Source of the DNA: Streptomyces sp. HB132
Lineage (GTDB): Bacteria > Actinomycetota > Actinomycetes > Streptomycetales > Streptomycetaceae
Assembly: GCF_016909575.1 (NCBI RefSeq)
Contig: NZ_JAFBGA010000011.1
Location: forward strand, 1 to 64,000
Direction: 5' to 3'
DNA length: 64,000 nt
Within the stretch, counting starts at the first letter, position 1. Each line of letters begins with the position of its first letter. Under the pieces are notes generated by a model. That model was given only the letters and a program-made list of their open reading frames with translations, was not told where the DNA came from and ran no database searches. A program made the translations under genes and the position numbers. Shown here one piece after another: positions 50,424-59,167 of this stretch.

Positions 50424-50542
50424 GGGCCCTCGGCCGTCCCGGCCCGGGCGCGGGCCCGGGCCGGGCGCGGGCTCCGGGCCCATACCCCGGGCCCACACAC
50501 AGGGCCCTGACGGGGCCCGTTTCTGGGCCCGTGCGCGGGCCC
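50424..50542. repeat. Cluster of eight GGGCCC palindromes
   Basis: GGGCCC occurs at 50424, 50452, 50476, 50489, 50502, 50513, 50525 and 50537, i.e. eight copies in 119 bp, many inside longer CGGGCCCG-type dyads. It could fold into a multi-hairpin terminator between the NmrA-like and M23 genes. Confidence 0.75.
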
Positions 50543-50679
50543 GTGGACCTATGGCCGGATCGGCGCACCTTCCCTAGTGTCTATGCGGGTAGATAGTGGC
50601 GTGCCCATTACAAAGCGGCTCCTGAGGGGATGCCCGACTCCGACTACACGTGCCGATCAGCGGCCCTGAGGGAGCGAAC

Positions 50680-51726
50680 ATGTGTGAATCCTGTGCGACA
50701 ACGGCCGAGACGACCAAGCCTGAAGGGGCTGAGCCGCACGGCGGACTGTCCCGTCGCGGCCTGCTCGCCGGGCTGGGACTCGGCCTGGGTCTCTCCGCGG
50801 CGGGTCTGCCCGCCGGAGCCGCGACGGCTTCCACGGCCCGGTCGGCTTCCGCGGCCTTCGAGGCCACGGCTTTCGGGGCCGCCACGTCGACGGCCGCGGC
50901 GGCTTCGGCGAAGAACGGCAGATGGTCCAATCCCGCACTGGGCCGCTTCCCCGGCGGCGGCCACTACGGCGCTCCCCGGGGCAGTGCCGCGCACGCCGGT
51001 CAGGACGTATCGAACCCGACAGGCACCGGGATCTACGCGGCAGCGGCCGGCGCGGTCGTCCGCCGCTCGTGGGGAGGCGGCCTCACCGGCCGGACCGGTA
51101 ACGCGCTGGTCATCTCGCACGGCGGCGGCCAGTACACCTACTACGGTCACCTCAACGCCTACCGGGTCGCGCTCAACGCCACGGTCGCTGCCGGTCAGCG
51201 CATCGCCGACATGGGGGCCACCGGCAATGTGACGGGCCCCCACCTGCACTTCGAGACGCACTCGGGCGGGCTGGGCAGCACGGTCAACCCGGTCACCTTC
51301 CTGGCTGCCCGGGGTGTGGACCTGGGCGGCGGCTGGCCCAGGATCGACCCCGGCGCGAGCGGCAGGACGGTCGTCGTCATCCAGCACCTCATGACGCAGC
51401 GTGGCTACGGGCTGGTCGCCGACGGGCAGTACGGCACGGTCTCGTCCGACGCGGTCAAGCGCTTCCAGCGGGCCAAGGGCCTGGTGGCCGACGGTCAGGC
51501 GGGCCCGGCGACCTGGCCGCATCTCGTCCACACCTTGCGGCAGGGCAGCAGCGGTTCCCACGTCCGGGCCCTGCAGAACGCGCTGAACAGGCGGAGCGCC
51601 GACGTGGCGGTCGACGGTACGTTCGGCGCGGTCACGGCGACGGCCGTGCGTACCTACCAGGGCGTCAACCGACTGGTCGCCGACGGCGAGGCGGGTCCGG
51701 TGACCTGGCAGGCACTGGTCGGCTGA
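50680..51726 (+). CDS. Tat-exported M23 peptidase with two peptidoglycan-binding repeats
   Basis: A 348-residue secreted wall hydrolase. The N-terminus has a twin-arginine signal (LSRRGLLAGLGLGLGLSAAGL, read as SRRGLL) and an Ala/Ser/Thr-rich linker to about 95. The LytM/M23 domain (about 100-215) has HAGQDVS and HLHFE as zinc ligands. Two PG_binding_1 repeats follow (about 230-285 and 290-348, ADGQYGTVSSDAVKRFQ and VDGTFGAVTATAVRTYQ). It should cleave cross-bridges in peptidoglycan. ATG 50680 has GAGGGAG 6 nt upstream. Confidence 0.9.
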   Translation: MCESCATTAETTKPEGAEPHGGLSRRGLLAGLGLGLGLSAAGLPAGAATASTARSASAAFEATAFGAATSTAAAASAKNGRWSNPALGRFPGGGHYGAPRGSAAHAGQDVSNPTGTGIYAAAAGAVVRRSWGGGLTGRTGNALVISHGGGQYTYYGHLNAYRVALNATVAAGQRIADMGATGNVTGPHLHFETHSGGLGSTVNPVTFLAARGVDLGGGWPRIDPGASGRTVVVIQHLMTQRGYGLVADGQYGTVSSDAVKRFQRAKGLVADGQAGPATWPHLVHTLRQGSSGSHVRALQNALNRRSADVAVDGTFGAVTATAVRTYQGVNRLVADGEAGPVTWQALVG

Positions 51727-51767
51727 CACCGTTCGTCCGGTGAACCCGGCTCAGCCGTGAAGGCGGA

Positions 51768-51863
51768 CCGCACCCGGTCCTCGACGGACGCCGTTGCCGA
51801 CGGTCCTCGGACCGGGTGCGGACAGTGGGCGGTCCGGCCCGTGGAAGCGCGGGTCGGACCGCC
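51768..51863. terminator. Double hairpin between M23 and sodN genes
   Basis: A 13-bp stem (51768-51780 with 51809-51821) and a 9-bp stem (51828-51836 with 51855-51863) lie between the two convergent genes and should stop transcription from both sides. Confidence 0.75.
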
Positions 51864-51873
51864 TGACCTGAGA

Positions 51874-52269
51874 TCAGGCCTTCTTGGTCTCCCAGAAGAT
51901 CCGGTCGACCTCGGCGATGAGGTCCAGAGCCTTCTGGCCCGTGGCCGGGTCGTTCGAACCCTTGGCCGCGGAGAGCGCCTTCAGGGTGTCGTTGACCAGC
52001 TGGTGCAGCTCCGGGTACTTCTCGAAGTGCGGGGGCTTGAAGTAGTCGCTCCAGAGCACCGAGACGTGGTGCTTCGCGAGCTCGGCACGCTGTTCCTTGA
52101 TCAGAACGGCGCGCGTGCGGAAGTCCGCGTCCTCATTGGCCTGGTACTTCTCCTGGACGGCCTTGACGGACTCCGCCTCGATGCGGGCCTGGGCCGGGTC
52201 GTACACGCCGCAGGGCAGGTCGCAGTGGGCGCTGACCTTCACCTTGGGGGCAAACAGGCGGGAAAGCAT
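51874..52269 (-). CDS. sodN: Nickel superoxide dismutase
   Basis: A 131-residue Ni-SOD precursor, exactly the family length. The 14-residue leader is removed to expose His at precursor position 15 of HCDLPCGVYDP, the nickel hook whose N-terminal amine, His1, Cys2 and Cys6 bind Ni. It detoxifies superoxide when nickel is available. Divergent from the maturation protease gene sodX. Confidence 0.97.
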   Translation of the reverse strand: MLSRLFAPKVKVSAHCDLPCGVYDPAQARIEAESVKAVQEKYQANEDADFRTRAVLIKEQRAELAKHHVSVLWSDYFKPPHFEKYPELHQLVNDTLKALSAAKGSNDPATGQKALDLIAEVDRIFWETKKA

Positions 52270-52447
52270 GGAGCTGTCCTTCCTCGTGATCGTCTTCTCA
52301 GGTGGGACATTACTCCGTGGGAAGCCTCTTTCACCGGCTGCCCCCTGGTGCTTAGGCCAAAAGTCCGGGGTGAGGATGAGACCGGGGGTCGAGAACGCGA
52401 AGCGGCGCGCTGCAGCGCACGGGAGGATGGACCGGGAGGTGCCACAG

Positions 52448-52885
52448 ATGCCGGAACCGGCGCAGGAGCCGTGGAGCGGGCGGGCGGCGTGTAAGCCGTT
52501 CCAGGTGGTGGAGGTGACAGGGCCGTCGATGGTGCCCACCCTCTACCACGGGGACTGGCTGCTGGTGCAGCGTGGGGCGCCGGTGCGCCCCGGGGACGTG
52601 GTGATCCTGCGTCACCCGTTCCAGCAGGACCTGCTGGTGGTCAAGCGGGCCGCCGAGCGACGGGACCGCGGCTGGTGGGTGCTGGGCGACAACGCGTACG
52701 CGGGCGGGGACAGCACGGACTACGGGACGGTGCCCGACGAGCTCGTGCTGGCCCGGGTGCGGGCCCGTTACCGGCCGCTGCGGAAGGATCAGCGGTCGGT
52801 GCTCGGGCTGCTGGGCTGGGTGGTGTCCGCGGTGCGCCGCGTCTCACCGGAGCGTTCCGTCTCCAGGCGTTTGCGGGCCCGGTAG
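52448..52885 (+). CDS. sodX: Ni-SOD maturation protease SodX (S26 family)
   Basis: A 145-residue signal-peptidase-like Ser/Lys protease. The nucleophile Ser is in VTGPSMVPTLYHGD and the general base Lys in LLVVKRAAERRD. It trims the SodN leader. No N-terminal membrane helix is evident, consistent with a cytosolic protease. ATG 52448 follows GGGAGG at 9 nt. A nearer ATG at 52427 overlaps that site. Its 3' end overlaps the convergent CGNR gene by 97 bp, which is unusually large. Confidence 0.93.
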   Translation: MPEPAQEPWSGRAACKPFQVVEVTGPSMVPTLYHGDWLLVQRGAPVRPGDVVILRHPFQQDLLVVKRAAERRDRGWWVLGDNAYAGGDSTDYGTVPDELVLARVRARYRPLRKDQRSVLGLLGWVVSAVRRVSPERSVSRRLRAR

Positions 52886-53418
52886 GCGGCTACGTTGGCC
52901 CGGGTCGCGCAGCGGTCCGAACAGTAGCGCCGCGAGCGGTTGGTCGAGGTGTCGAGGTAGGCGTTGCGGCACGGCGCCGCCTCGCACAGTCCGAGCCGGT
53001 CCACGCCGTGCGAGGTGAGGTGGAAGGCCAGACCCATCGAGGCGATCGCCGCGAAGCCCGCCGTCGCGTTCGACGGGTGGTCGGCCAGGTGCATGTGCCA
53101 GTCCGGCTTGCCGTCCCCGTCCCGCGTGTCATGGCCGGAGATCTGCGGGCTCACCGGGAATTCCAGCAGCAGGGAGTTGAGCAGGTCCACCGCGAGCGTC
53201 TCGTCGCCGTCGTCGGCCGCCTCGAACACCGCACGCAGCCGGGCCCGCACCGACCGGAACCGGGTCACGTCAGCTTCGGTCGCACGGCGGGCCGCCTGGG
53301 CGTTGGCGCCGAACAGATCCCGGACCGACTCGACCGTGGTGAGGGAGTCCCTGCCCCGGGCCGGCTCCTCGGTGTTGACCAGACGCACGGCATAGTCCGA
53401 GTAATAGGCCAGTTCCAC
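52789..53418 (-). CDS. CGNR zinc-finger/ABATE-domain regulator
   Basis: A 209-residue protein. An N-terminal ABATE stress-response domain (about 1-130) is followed by a CGNR zinc finger (CEAAPCRNAY...RYCSDRCATR, about 142-182), with Cys ligands and a basic DNA-contact tail. It is a predicted transcription factor with unknown target. The start is GTG 53418 with AAGGA 7 nt upstream. Overlaps sodX antisense over 97 bp. Confidence 0.85.
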   Translation of the reverse strand: MELAYYSDYAVRLVNTEEPARGRDSLTTVESVRDLFGANAQAARRATEADVTRFRSVRARLRAVFEAADDGDETLAVDLLNSLLLEFPVSPQISGHDTRDGDGKPDWHMHLADHPSNATAGFAAIASMGLAFHLTSHGVDRLGLCEAAPCRNAYLDTSTNRSRRYCSDRCATRANVAAYRARKRLETERSGETRRTADTTQPSSPSTDR

Positions 53419-53509
53419 TTGTAGTCCTTACGGCGTCGGTCTATGGTCGCTGTGTCGACAGTGTAATGGGTGGTCTGGCTCAACAGGTCTTACGAAGGTG
53501 GAGGCTCCA

Positions 53510-54265
53510 GTGGCGGCGACGGGCACCGACTGGCAGTCCTGGCAGGAGAGCTGGGACCGGCAGCAGGAGTGGTACATGCCGGACCGCGAGGAGCGGTTCC
53601 GGGTGATGCTGGACATGGTGGAGGCGATCGTGGGACCACGACCGCGCGTGCTCGACCTGGCGTGCGGTACGGGCAGCATCACGGACCGGCTCCTCAAGCG
53701 GTTCCCCGGAGCGACCAGCACCGGCGTCGACCTCGACCCCGCCCTGCTCGCCATCGCCCGCGGCACCTTCGAGGGTGACGACCGGGTCGCCTTCGTGACC
53801 GCCGACCTCAAGGACGCCGGGTGGACGCGGCGGCTCCCGCACCCCACGTACGACGCCGTGCTCACCGCCACCGCTCTCCACTGGCTGCACAGCGAGCCGC
53901 TCGCCGGGCTGTACGGGCAGATCGGCGGGCTGGTCAGGGGCGGCGGACTCTTCATGAACGCGGACCACATGATCGACACCGGCACCCCCCGCATCAACGC
54001 CGCCGAACGTGCGCACCGGCACGCGGCCATGGACCGGGCCCGGGCCGCGGGGGCCGTTGACTGGGCGGAGTGGTGGGCGGTCGCGGCGAAGGACCCCGTC
54101 CTCGCGGCGCCCACCGCCGAGCGGTTCGCGATCTACGGCGAGCACGCGGACGGCGACATGCCGTCCGTCCACTGGCACGTCCGCACGCTCCGCGAGTCCG
54201 GCTTCGGCGAGGCCCGTACGGTCTGGGCCTCACCTTCGGACAGCATGGTGCTCGCGGTGAAGTAG
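53510..54265 (+). CDS. SAM-dependent class I methyltransferase
   Basis: A 251-residue Rossmann methyltransferase. Motif I (RVLDLACGTGSITDRLL) binds SAM, GVDLDPALLAIAR is the acidic post-motif, and ALHWLH is the motif III region. Acceptor substrate unknown. GTG 53510 follows GGTGGAGG at 6 nt. An upstream in-frame GTG at 53498 would lie inside that site. Divergent from the CGNR gene and not obviously in an operon. Confidence 0.84.
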   Translation: MAATGTDWQSWQESWDRQQEWYMPDREERFRVMLDMVEAIVGPRPRVLDLACGTGSITDRLLKRFPGATSTGVDLDPALLAIARGTFEGDDRVAFVTADLKDAGWTRRLPHPTYDAVLTATALHWLHSEPLAGLYGQIGGLVRGGGLFMNADHMIDTGTPRINAAERAHRHAAMDRARAAGAVDWAEWWAVAAKDPVLAAPTAERFAIYGEHADGDMPSVHWHVRTLRESGFGEARTVWASPSDSMVLAVK

Positions 54266-54414
54266 GCGGAGGCGAAATGGGGTACGGAACCGAACCTTGC
54301 CGCCACGCTTCGCGCAGTCCTTCGTATGACCTTCAGGCGCTGCGGAGCGGTCCCTCCCGTGGTCCCGAAGAAGGGTGCTCCGGCGCGATGGGAGGTCGAC
54401 CGCCCATTCCCTTC

Positions 54415-55315
54415 GAGCTCGTAACACGATCTTGTTGAAGTGCTGGTGGGGCTAACCGGTGTGACGATTCGGCTGTTCGTGAGGGGGTGCGGGTGCTCGA
54501 TCACGAGATCGTGACGATGAGTTGTGGGCTCTGATCGAGCTGTTGCTGCCCCGTGGCCGGAGCGGTCACCGGGACCGTGGCGGCCGGTGGCGGACCGGCT
54601 CTGCTTGCAGGGCATCCCATCAGTCCTCTGCAACGACATGTCCTGGCGACTCCCACCCTTGGAGCTGGGGTTCGGCTCGGGACGGACCTGCTGGCGCCGC
54701 CGGGACCGGTGGCAGCAGGCGGAAGTTTTCGAGCCGTTGCACCGAATCCTGCTCGCCGAGCTGAATGCGACCGGCGAATTCGACTGGTCACCGCCTGGTG
54801 GACGGCTCCCGCGTCCGCGCAAAAGAAGTGGGCGTCGAGACCGGCTTCCGCCGGTCGACCGGCGGAAGCCGGGCACCAAACATCACCTGATCTGTGACGG
54901 ACGCGGTACCCCGCTCAAGGTCATCACGACCGCGGCCGACGTCAACGAAGTCACGCAGACCCTCGCCCTGGTCGACGGCCGTCCCACCCGTCGCGGGACG
55001 CCCCGGCCGGCCCCGCCCACGACCATTGAGCCCTACTCGGCGACAAGAGCTACGACTCCGACGCCCACCGCGACGAGCTCCGTCGCCGACGAATCCTGCC
55101 CGTCATCTCCCGCAAGGGATCACCGACCATCAAGGGCATCGGCAAGCTGCGGTACGTCGTCTGGCAGACCTTCGCCCTGCTCCACCCCTTCAAGCGCCTC
55201 GCCGTCCACCGGGAACGCCGCACAGAGCTCCATGACGCCTTCGTACCCCTCGCCTGCAGCCTCATCTGCTGTAGAACGCCTCAAGAAGGCCCGGCCATGA
55301 GCGTGTCACGAGCTC
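54415..55315 (+). mobile_element. Decayed IS5-family insertion sequence
   Basis: Terminal inverted repeats GAGCTCGTAACACGATC (54415-54431) and GAGCGTGTCACGAGCTC (55299-55315) match in 15 of 17 positions after reverse complementing. They bound a 901-bp segment, the usual size of small IS5-family elements. A frameshifted transposase fills the interior. Target duplications are not clear. Confidence 0.85.
54521..55300 (+). pseudogene. Frameshifted IS5-family transposase
   Basis: Transposase-like sequence is readable but only by switching frames at least three times: LWALIELLLP in one frame, then PVADRLCLQG, ELGFGSGRTCWRR and PGTKHHLICDGRGTPLKV, then a shift within the VAGRPGRP stretch, then LGDKSYDSDAHRDELRRRR and SLICCR in another. 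The DDE-catalytic regions can be recognised, but no frame is intact. Inactive. Confidence 0.85.
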
Positions 55316-55505
55316 TTTGTGACAGGGGACGCTTATCGGTGGTTCGGCTGCGACCGGCGTGACATGATGCCGTGGCCCACTTGATCGAACCCGTGCGCAG
55401 AAAGGGCGAGACGTGTTCGGCCCCTGCCGCTGTAATAGCTGACGGCGTGGCGTCGTTTGCGCGCAAGAGACCCCGAACGCGCGGAATTTCTCCCACGGAG
55501 GCCTC

Positions 55506-55898
55506 ATGGCAATACGAAAAGCGGTCACTGCTTCGATGACAGCGGCTGCTTCGCTGGCTGCGGTCCTGGCCGTCGGCACGCCGTCTCATGCTGCGACGAC
55601 CAAGTTCTGTGGGCCTCCCTACGCTCTTGCGCTTGGATGCTTCTACTCGACCGGCGACTACTTCACAGTTCAGGACATGCGCGCAGACGGCAAGCGCGCC
55701 GTGCTGAAGTGGACGACGGACTATGGGCGCTCGGGCGAATGCCACGATGCGAATGGGGCCAACAACGCACCCACCAAGTGCGATTACGATTTCACCGAAG
55801 GCCATACCCTTCTCTTCTGGACGGTCATCCGTGACGGAGCCAATGGGGCAGACCAAGGTACATCCGACCCGATGACCGCTTGGATCTCCGGACGGTAA
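55506..55898 (+). CDS. Small secreted protein of unknown function
   Basis: A 130-residue exported protein. Signal peptide about 1-29 (MAIRKAVTASMTAAASLAAVLAV... ending SHA-A). The mature part has four cysteines (FCGPP, LGCFY, GECHD, TKCDY) likely forming two disulfides, and is rich in aromatic and Asp residues. No family recognised. GGAGG precedes ATG 55506. Lower GC than neighbours and proximity to the IS suggest late acquisition. Confidence 0.7.
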   Translation: MAIRKAVTASMTAAASLAAVLAVGTPSHAATTKFCGPPYALALGCFYSTGDYFTVQDMRADGKRAVLKWTTDYGRSGECHDANGANNAPTKCDYDFTEGHTLLFWTVIRDGANGADQGTSDPMTAWISGR

Positions 55899-55954
55899 GC
55901 AGGGGCCTGCCGATGCGCCCCGGGCCGGACTGTCCGGGGCGCATCCACGTCCGC

Positions 55955-56716
55955 CTACAGGACCTTGGACAGGAACGCCTTCGTCCGGTCGTGCTGCGGG
56001 TTCGTCAGGACGTCGCGCGGGTGGCCGGTCTCGACCACGACGCCGTCGTCCATGAAGACCAGCGCGTCGCCGACCTCACGGGCGAAGCCCATCTCGTGTG
56101 TGACGACGATCATCGTCATACCGTCCTCGGCCAGACCGCGCATGACGTCCAGGACGTCGCCGACCAGCTCGGGGTCGAGCGCGGACGTCGGCTCGTCGAA
56201 CAGCATCAGTTTCGGCTCCATGGCCAGGGCGCGGGCGATGGCCACCCGCTGCTGCTGTCCACCGGAGAGCTGGGAGGGGTAGTTCGCCGCCTTGTCGGCG
56301 AGGCCCACCCGGTCCAGCAGCCTCCCTGCGCGGGCGCGCGCCACAGCCCTCGTCTCGCCCTTCACCTGTACCGGGGCTTCCATGACGTTCTCGAGGGCCG
56401 TCATGTGCGGGAACAGGTTGAAGCGTTGGAACACCATGCCGATATCACGGCGCTTGAGGGCGACCTCGCTGTCCTTCAGCTCGTAGAGCTTGTTCCCCTT
56501 CTGCCGGTAACCCACCAGCTCGCCGTCGACCGAGAGCCGGCCGGCGTTGATCTTCTCCAAGTGGTTGATGCACCGGAGGAACGTCGACTTGCCGGAACCG
56601 GACGGGCCGATCAGGCAGAACACCTCACGGGGAGCGACCTCCAGGTCGATGCCCTTGAGAATGTGCGCGGGACCGAAGGACTTGTGTACGCCCTCGGCCT
56701 TCACCATGGCGGTCAT
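55955..56716 (-). CDS. Polar amino-acid ABC transporter ATP-binding protein
   Basis: A 253-residue ATPase of the PAAT family. Walker A GPSGSGKST (about 37-45), Q-loop MVFQRFNLFPH, signature LSGGQQQR, Walker B LMLFDEP and the H-loop THEMGF are all intact. Its start overlaps the permease stop (ATGA). It energises the permease and binding protein encoded upstream. Confidence 0.92.
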   Translation of the reverse strand: MTAMVKAEGVHKSFGPAHILKGIDLEVAPREVFCLIGPSGSGKSTFLRCINHLEKINAGRLSVDGELVGYRQKGNKLYELKDSEVALKRRDIGMVFQRFNLFPHMTALENVMEAPVQVKGETRAVARARAGRLLDRVGLADKAANYPSQLSGGQQQRVAIARALAMEPKLMLFDEPTSALDPELVGDVLDVMRGLAEDGMTMIVVTHEMGFAREVGDALVFMDDGVVVETGHPRDVLTNPQHDRTKAFLSKVL

Positions 56717-57654
56717 GCGGTGCCTCCCTTCGGGCGGCCCAGCGACAGCAAGTTGGCCCTGATCTTCTGGATCGGTGTCTGCGGCAGGCTCCTGCTGGAA
56801 CCGCGGGCGTAGTGGCGCTCCAGGTAGTACTGGCCCACGCTCAGCGCCGAGGTCATGATCAGATACCAGGCCGCGGCGAGGAAGTACATCTCCACGGGGG
56901 CGCCGGAGTTCTGGCCGATGTCCTGGGCGTACCGGAACAGCTCGGTGAACTGCACGGCGGCCACCAGCGAGGTCGTCTTGAGCATGTTGATGACCTCGTT
57001 GCCCGTCGGCGGCACGATCACGCGCATCGCCTGCGGGATCACCACCCGTCGCAGCGTCTTGCTGTGGCTCATGCCCAGCGCGTGCGACGCCTCGGTCTGG
57101 CCGTCGTCGACCGACAGCAGACCGGCGCGGCAGATCTCCGCCATGTACGCGGCCTCGTTGAGGCCGAGCCCCAGGAGGGCTGTGAGCAGCGGAGTCATGA
57201 AGGACGACCACTCGTCCTTGTAGACCGGTCCGAGGTTGATGTACTCGAAGACCAGGCCCAGGTTGAACCAGACGAAGAGCTGGACCAGGACCGGTGTGCC
57301 CCGGAAGAACCAGATGTACGACCACGCGATCGACGACGTCACCGGGTTCTTCGACAGGCGCATCACCGCGAGCAGGACGCCGCCGACGATGCCGATGGCC
57401 ATCGAGAGGATGGTCAGCAGCAGGGTCTGGCCCACGCCCCGAATGATCCGGGAGTCGAAGAAGTAGTCCGGTAGGGCTCCCCAGTTGATCTGGCCCTGGG
57501 AGAAGGCGTAAACGATGGATGCCAGCAGGCCGATGGCGATGACCGCCGACACGTAGCGCCCGTAGTGGCGGACCGGGATGGCCGTGATCGCCTCGGGTCC
57601 GGCCGCCGGGGTGGGGGCTGTGCCGGTGGGACCCGTCTTCTTGATGTCAGTCAC
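56713..57654 (-). CDS. Polar amino-acid ABC transporter permease
   Basis: A 313-residue permease with five to six membrane helices and an extended hydrophilic N-terminus of about 35 residues. The EAA-type loop LGLNEAAYMAEICRAGLLSVDDGQTEAS marks the HisM/GlnP group and is shown here as its core, EAAYMAEICRAG. Only one permease is present, so it should work as a homodimer. The start is GTG 57654. Confidence 0.9.
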   Translation of the reverse strand: MTDIKKTGPTGTAPTPAAGPEAITAIPVRHYGRYVSAVIAIGLLASIVYAFSQGQINWGALPDYFFDSRIIRGVGQTLLLTILSMAIGIVGGVLLAVMRLSKNPVTSSIAWSYIWFFRGTPVLVQLFVWFNLGLVFEYINLGPVYKDEWSSFMTPLLTALLGLGLNEAAYMAEICRAGLLSVDDGQTEASHALGMSHSKTLRRVVIPQAMRVIVPPTGNEVINMLKTTSLVAAVQFTELFRYAQDIGQNSGAPVEMYFLAAAWYLIMTSALSVGQYYLERHYARGSSRSLPQTPIQKIRANLLSLGRPKGGTA

Positions 57655-57683
57655 AGGTGTTGCCTCTCACCGCCGTGATCCGG

Positions 57684-58643
57684 TCACGATCCGCCGTTGA
57701 TCTTGGCTTCGGTGACCGCGCCGTCCTTGACTCCCCACTTGGCGATGATCTTGTCGTACTCACCGTTCTCGATGATCGCGTCGAGCGCCGCCTTCACGGC
57801 GTCCCGCAGCTCGGTGTTGCTCTTGGCGACGGCGATGCCGTACGGGGCCGCCTCGACCTGCTCGCCGACGATCTGGAAGTCCTTGCCGCCGCCCGAGGTC
57901 TTCACGGCGTACGCGGCAACCGGGAAGTCGGACGAACCGGCGTCGGCACCTCCGGCGCGGAGCCGGGTCTGGGCCTCCAGGTCGTTGTCGAACTGCTCGA
58001 TGGAGATCTTGCCCTTGCTGCCGCACTTCGCGCTCTCGGCCTTGGCGAGGTCGTGGGAGACCGTGCCGCGCTGGAGGGCGATCTTCTTGCCGCAGAGGTC
58101 GGACCAGGACTTGATGCCCTGGTCGTCGCCCTTCTTGGTGTAGATCGAGACGCCGGCGGTGAAGTAGTCGATGAAGTCGACGCCTTCGCCGACCTTCTTC
58201 TTCGTCTCGGGGTCGAGCCCTTCCTGGCGGTCCTTGGTGTCGGTCATCGCCGACATCGCCAGGTCGTAACGCTTCGAGCGGAGGCCCGTGATGAGCGTGT
58301 CGAACGTTCCGTTCTGGAACTCGAAGGTGACGCCGAGCTGCTTGCCGAGGGCGGCGCCGAGGTCGGGGTCTATGCCGGTGATCTTGCCGGAACCGTCCTT
58401 GAACTCCACCGGCGGGTACGCGATATCCGAACCGACCTTGATGACGCCCTTGTCCTTGACGGCCTGGGGCAGCAGATCTGCGAGCGGTGCACTGTCCGAT
58501 GTTTTCGTGGAGCCGGACTCCTTCGAGGCCTTGTCGGTCTGGTCGCCACAGGCGGTGAGGAGCAGCGTGCCGGCGACCGCGATGGCGCCGACCGCCGCGA
58601 TCCGGGCCCTGGCGGTCGTACGACGCGTGGTGCTTGCGGTCAT
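57684..58643 (-). CDS. Polar amino-acid ABC transporter substrate-binding lipoprotein
   Basis: A 319-residue lipoprotein. The signal peptide ends in the lipobox LTAC (Cys32), and the family 3 binding fold follows (about 65-315, IKVGSDIAYPPVEFKDGSG, then GIDPDLGAALGKQLGV). The ligand is probably glutamate, glutamine or another polar amino acid. ATG 58643 is the start (MTASTT). It is 29 bp before the permease gene and first in the operon. Confidence 0.9.
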   Translation of the reverse strand: MTASTTRRTTARARIAAVGAIAVAGTLLLTACGDQTDKASKESGSTKTSDSAPLADLLPQAVKDKGVIKVGSDIAYPPVEFKDGSGKITGIDPDLGAALGKQLGVTFEFQNGTFDTLITGLRSKRYDLAMSAMTDTKDRQEGLDPETKKKVGEGVDFIDYFTAGVSIYTKKGDDQGIKSWSDLCGKKIALQRGTVSHDLAKAESAKCGSKGKISIEQFDNDLEAQTRLRAGGADAGSSDFPVAAYAVKTSGGGKDFQIVGEQVEAAPYGIAVAKSNTELRDAVKAALDAIIENGEYDKIIAKWGVKDGAVTEAKINGGS

Positions 58644-59167
58644 GTCGGGATCCTCCGGCAGGTGAGGGTGAGGTGCTGGTGGGGCGGCTTGGCACGCACC
58701 TTCGAGTGACGCCACCTTGTGTGATTACGGCATCTTGCCATTCGGACTCACCCGATCAGGGGGCCGGGCATGTCAAAATCGGGTAACGGGCGACCCCCGA
58801 ACATCAATGGGCCGGTGCCGCAAGGACGGACCATCTGCTGGTAAGTGCGTGCTCCTCCGGAGAATCTCCGGTGCGTCTCGACCTACGGACGGCCTTTGTA
58901 GCCCTTAGTGGACTTGTCCAGATATTCGGCTATGAGTCATGTCACCGAGTCGATACCGACTCGTAAGAGGCCCGGTCCGTCCGGTAAGAAAGACCTTTAC
59001 ACCCCTCATCCGGGGCTCAGGGCGCGTGTGCGGCGCGCCCGCGCGTAGCTGTTCCCCTGCCGGAGCGGTCCGACCGCTCAGTGCCGGGAACGTACGCGGT
59101 GCCCGCCCACCCCTCCTCAACCAGGAGTGGCCACCCTCAAATGATGAAGACTTAAGGGGTCAACACA
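58644..59167. other. 520-bp upstream region between the ABC operon and malic enzyme
   Basis: Divergent promoter region with no gene I can support. Near its right end a tiny frame ATG-ATG-AAG-ACT-TAA (59141-59155) precedes the malic enzyme start by 12 bp, possibly a leader peptide or coincidence. No riboswitch or tRNA recognised. Confidence 0.45.
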
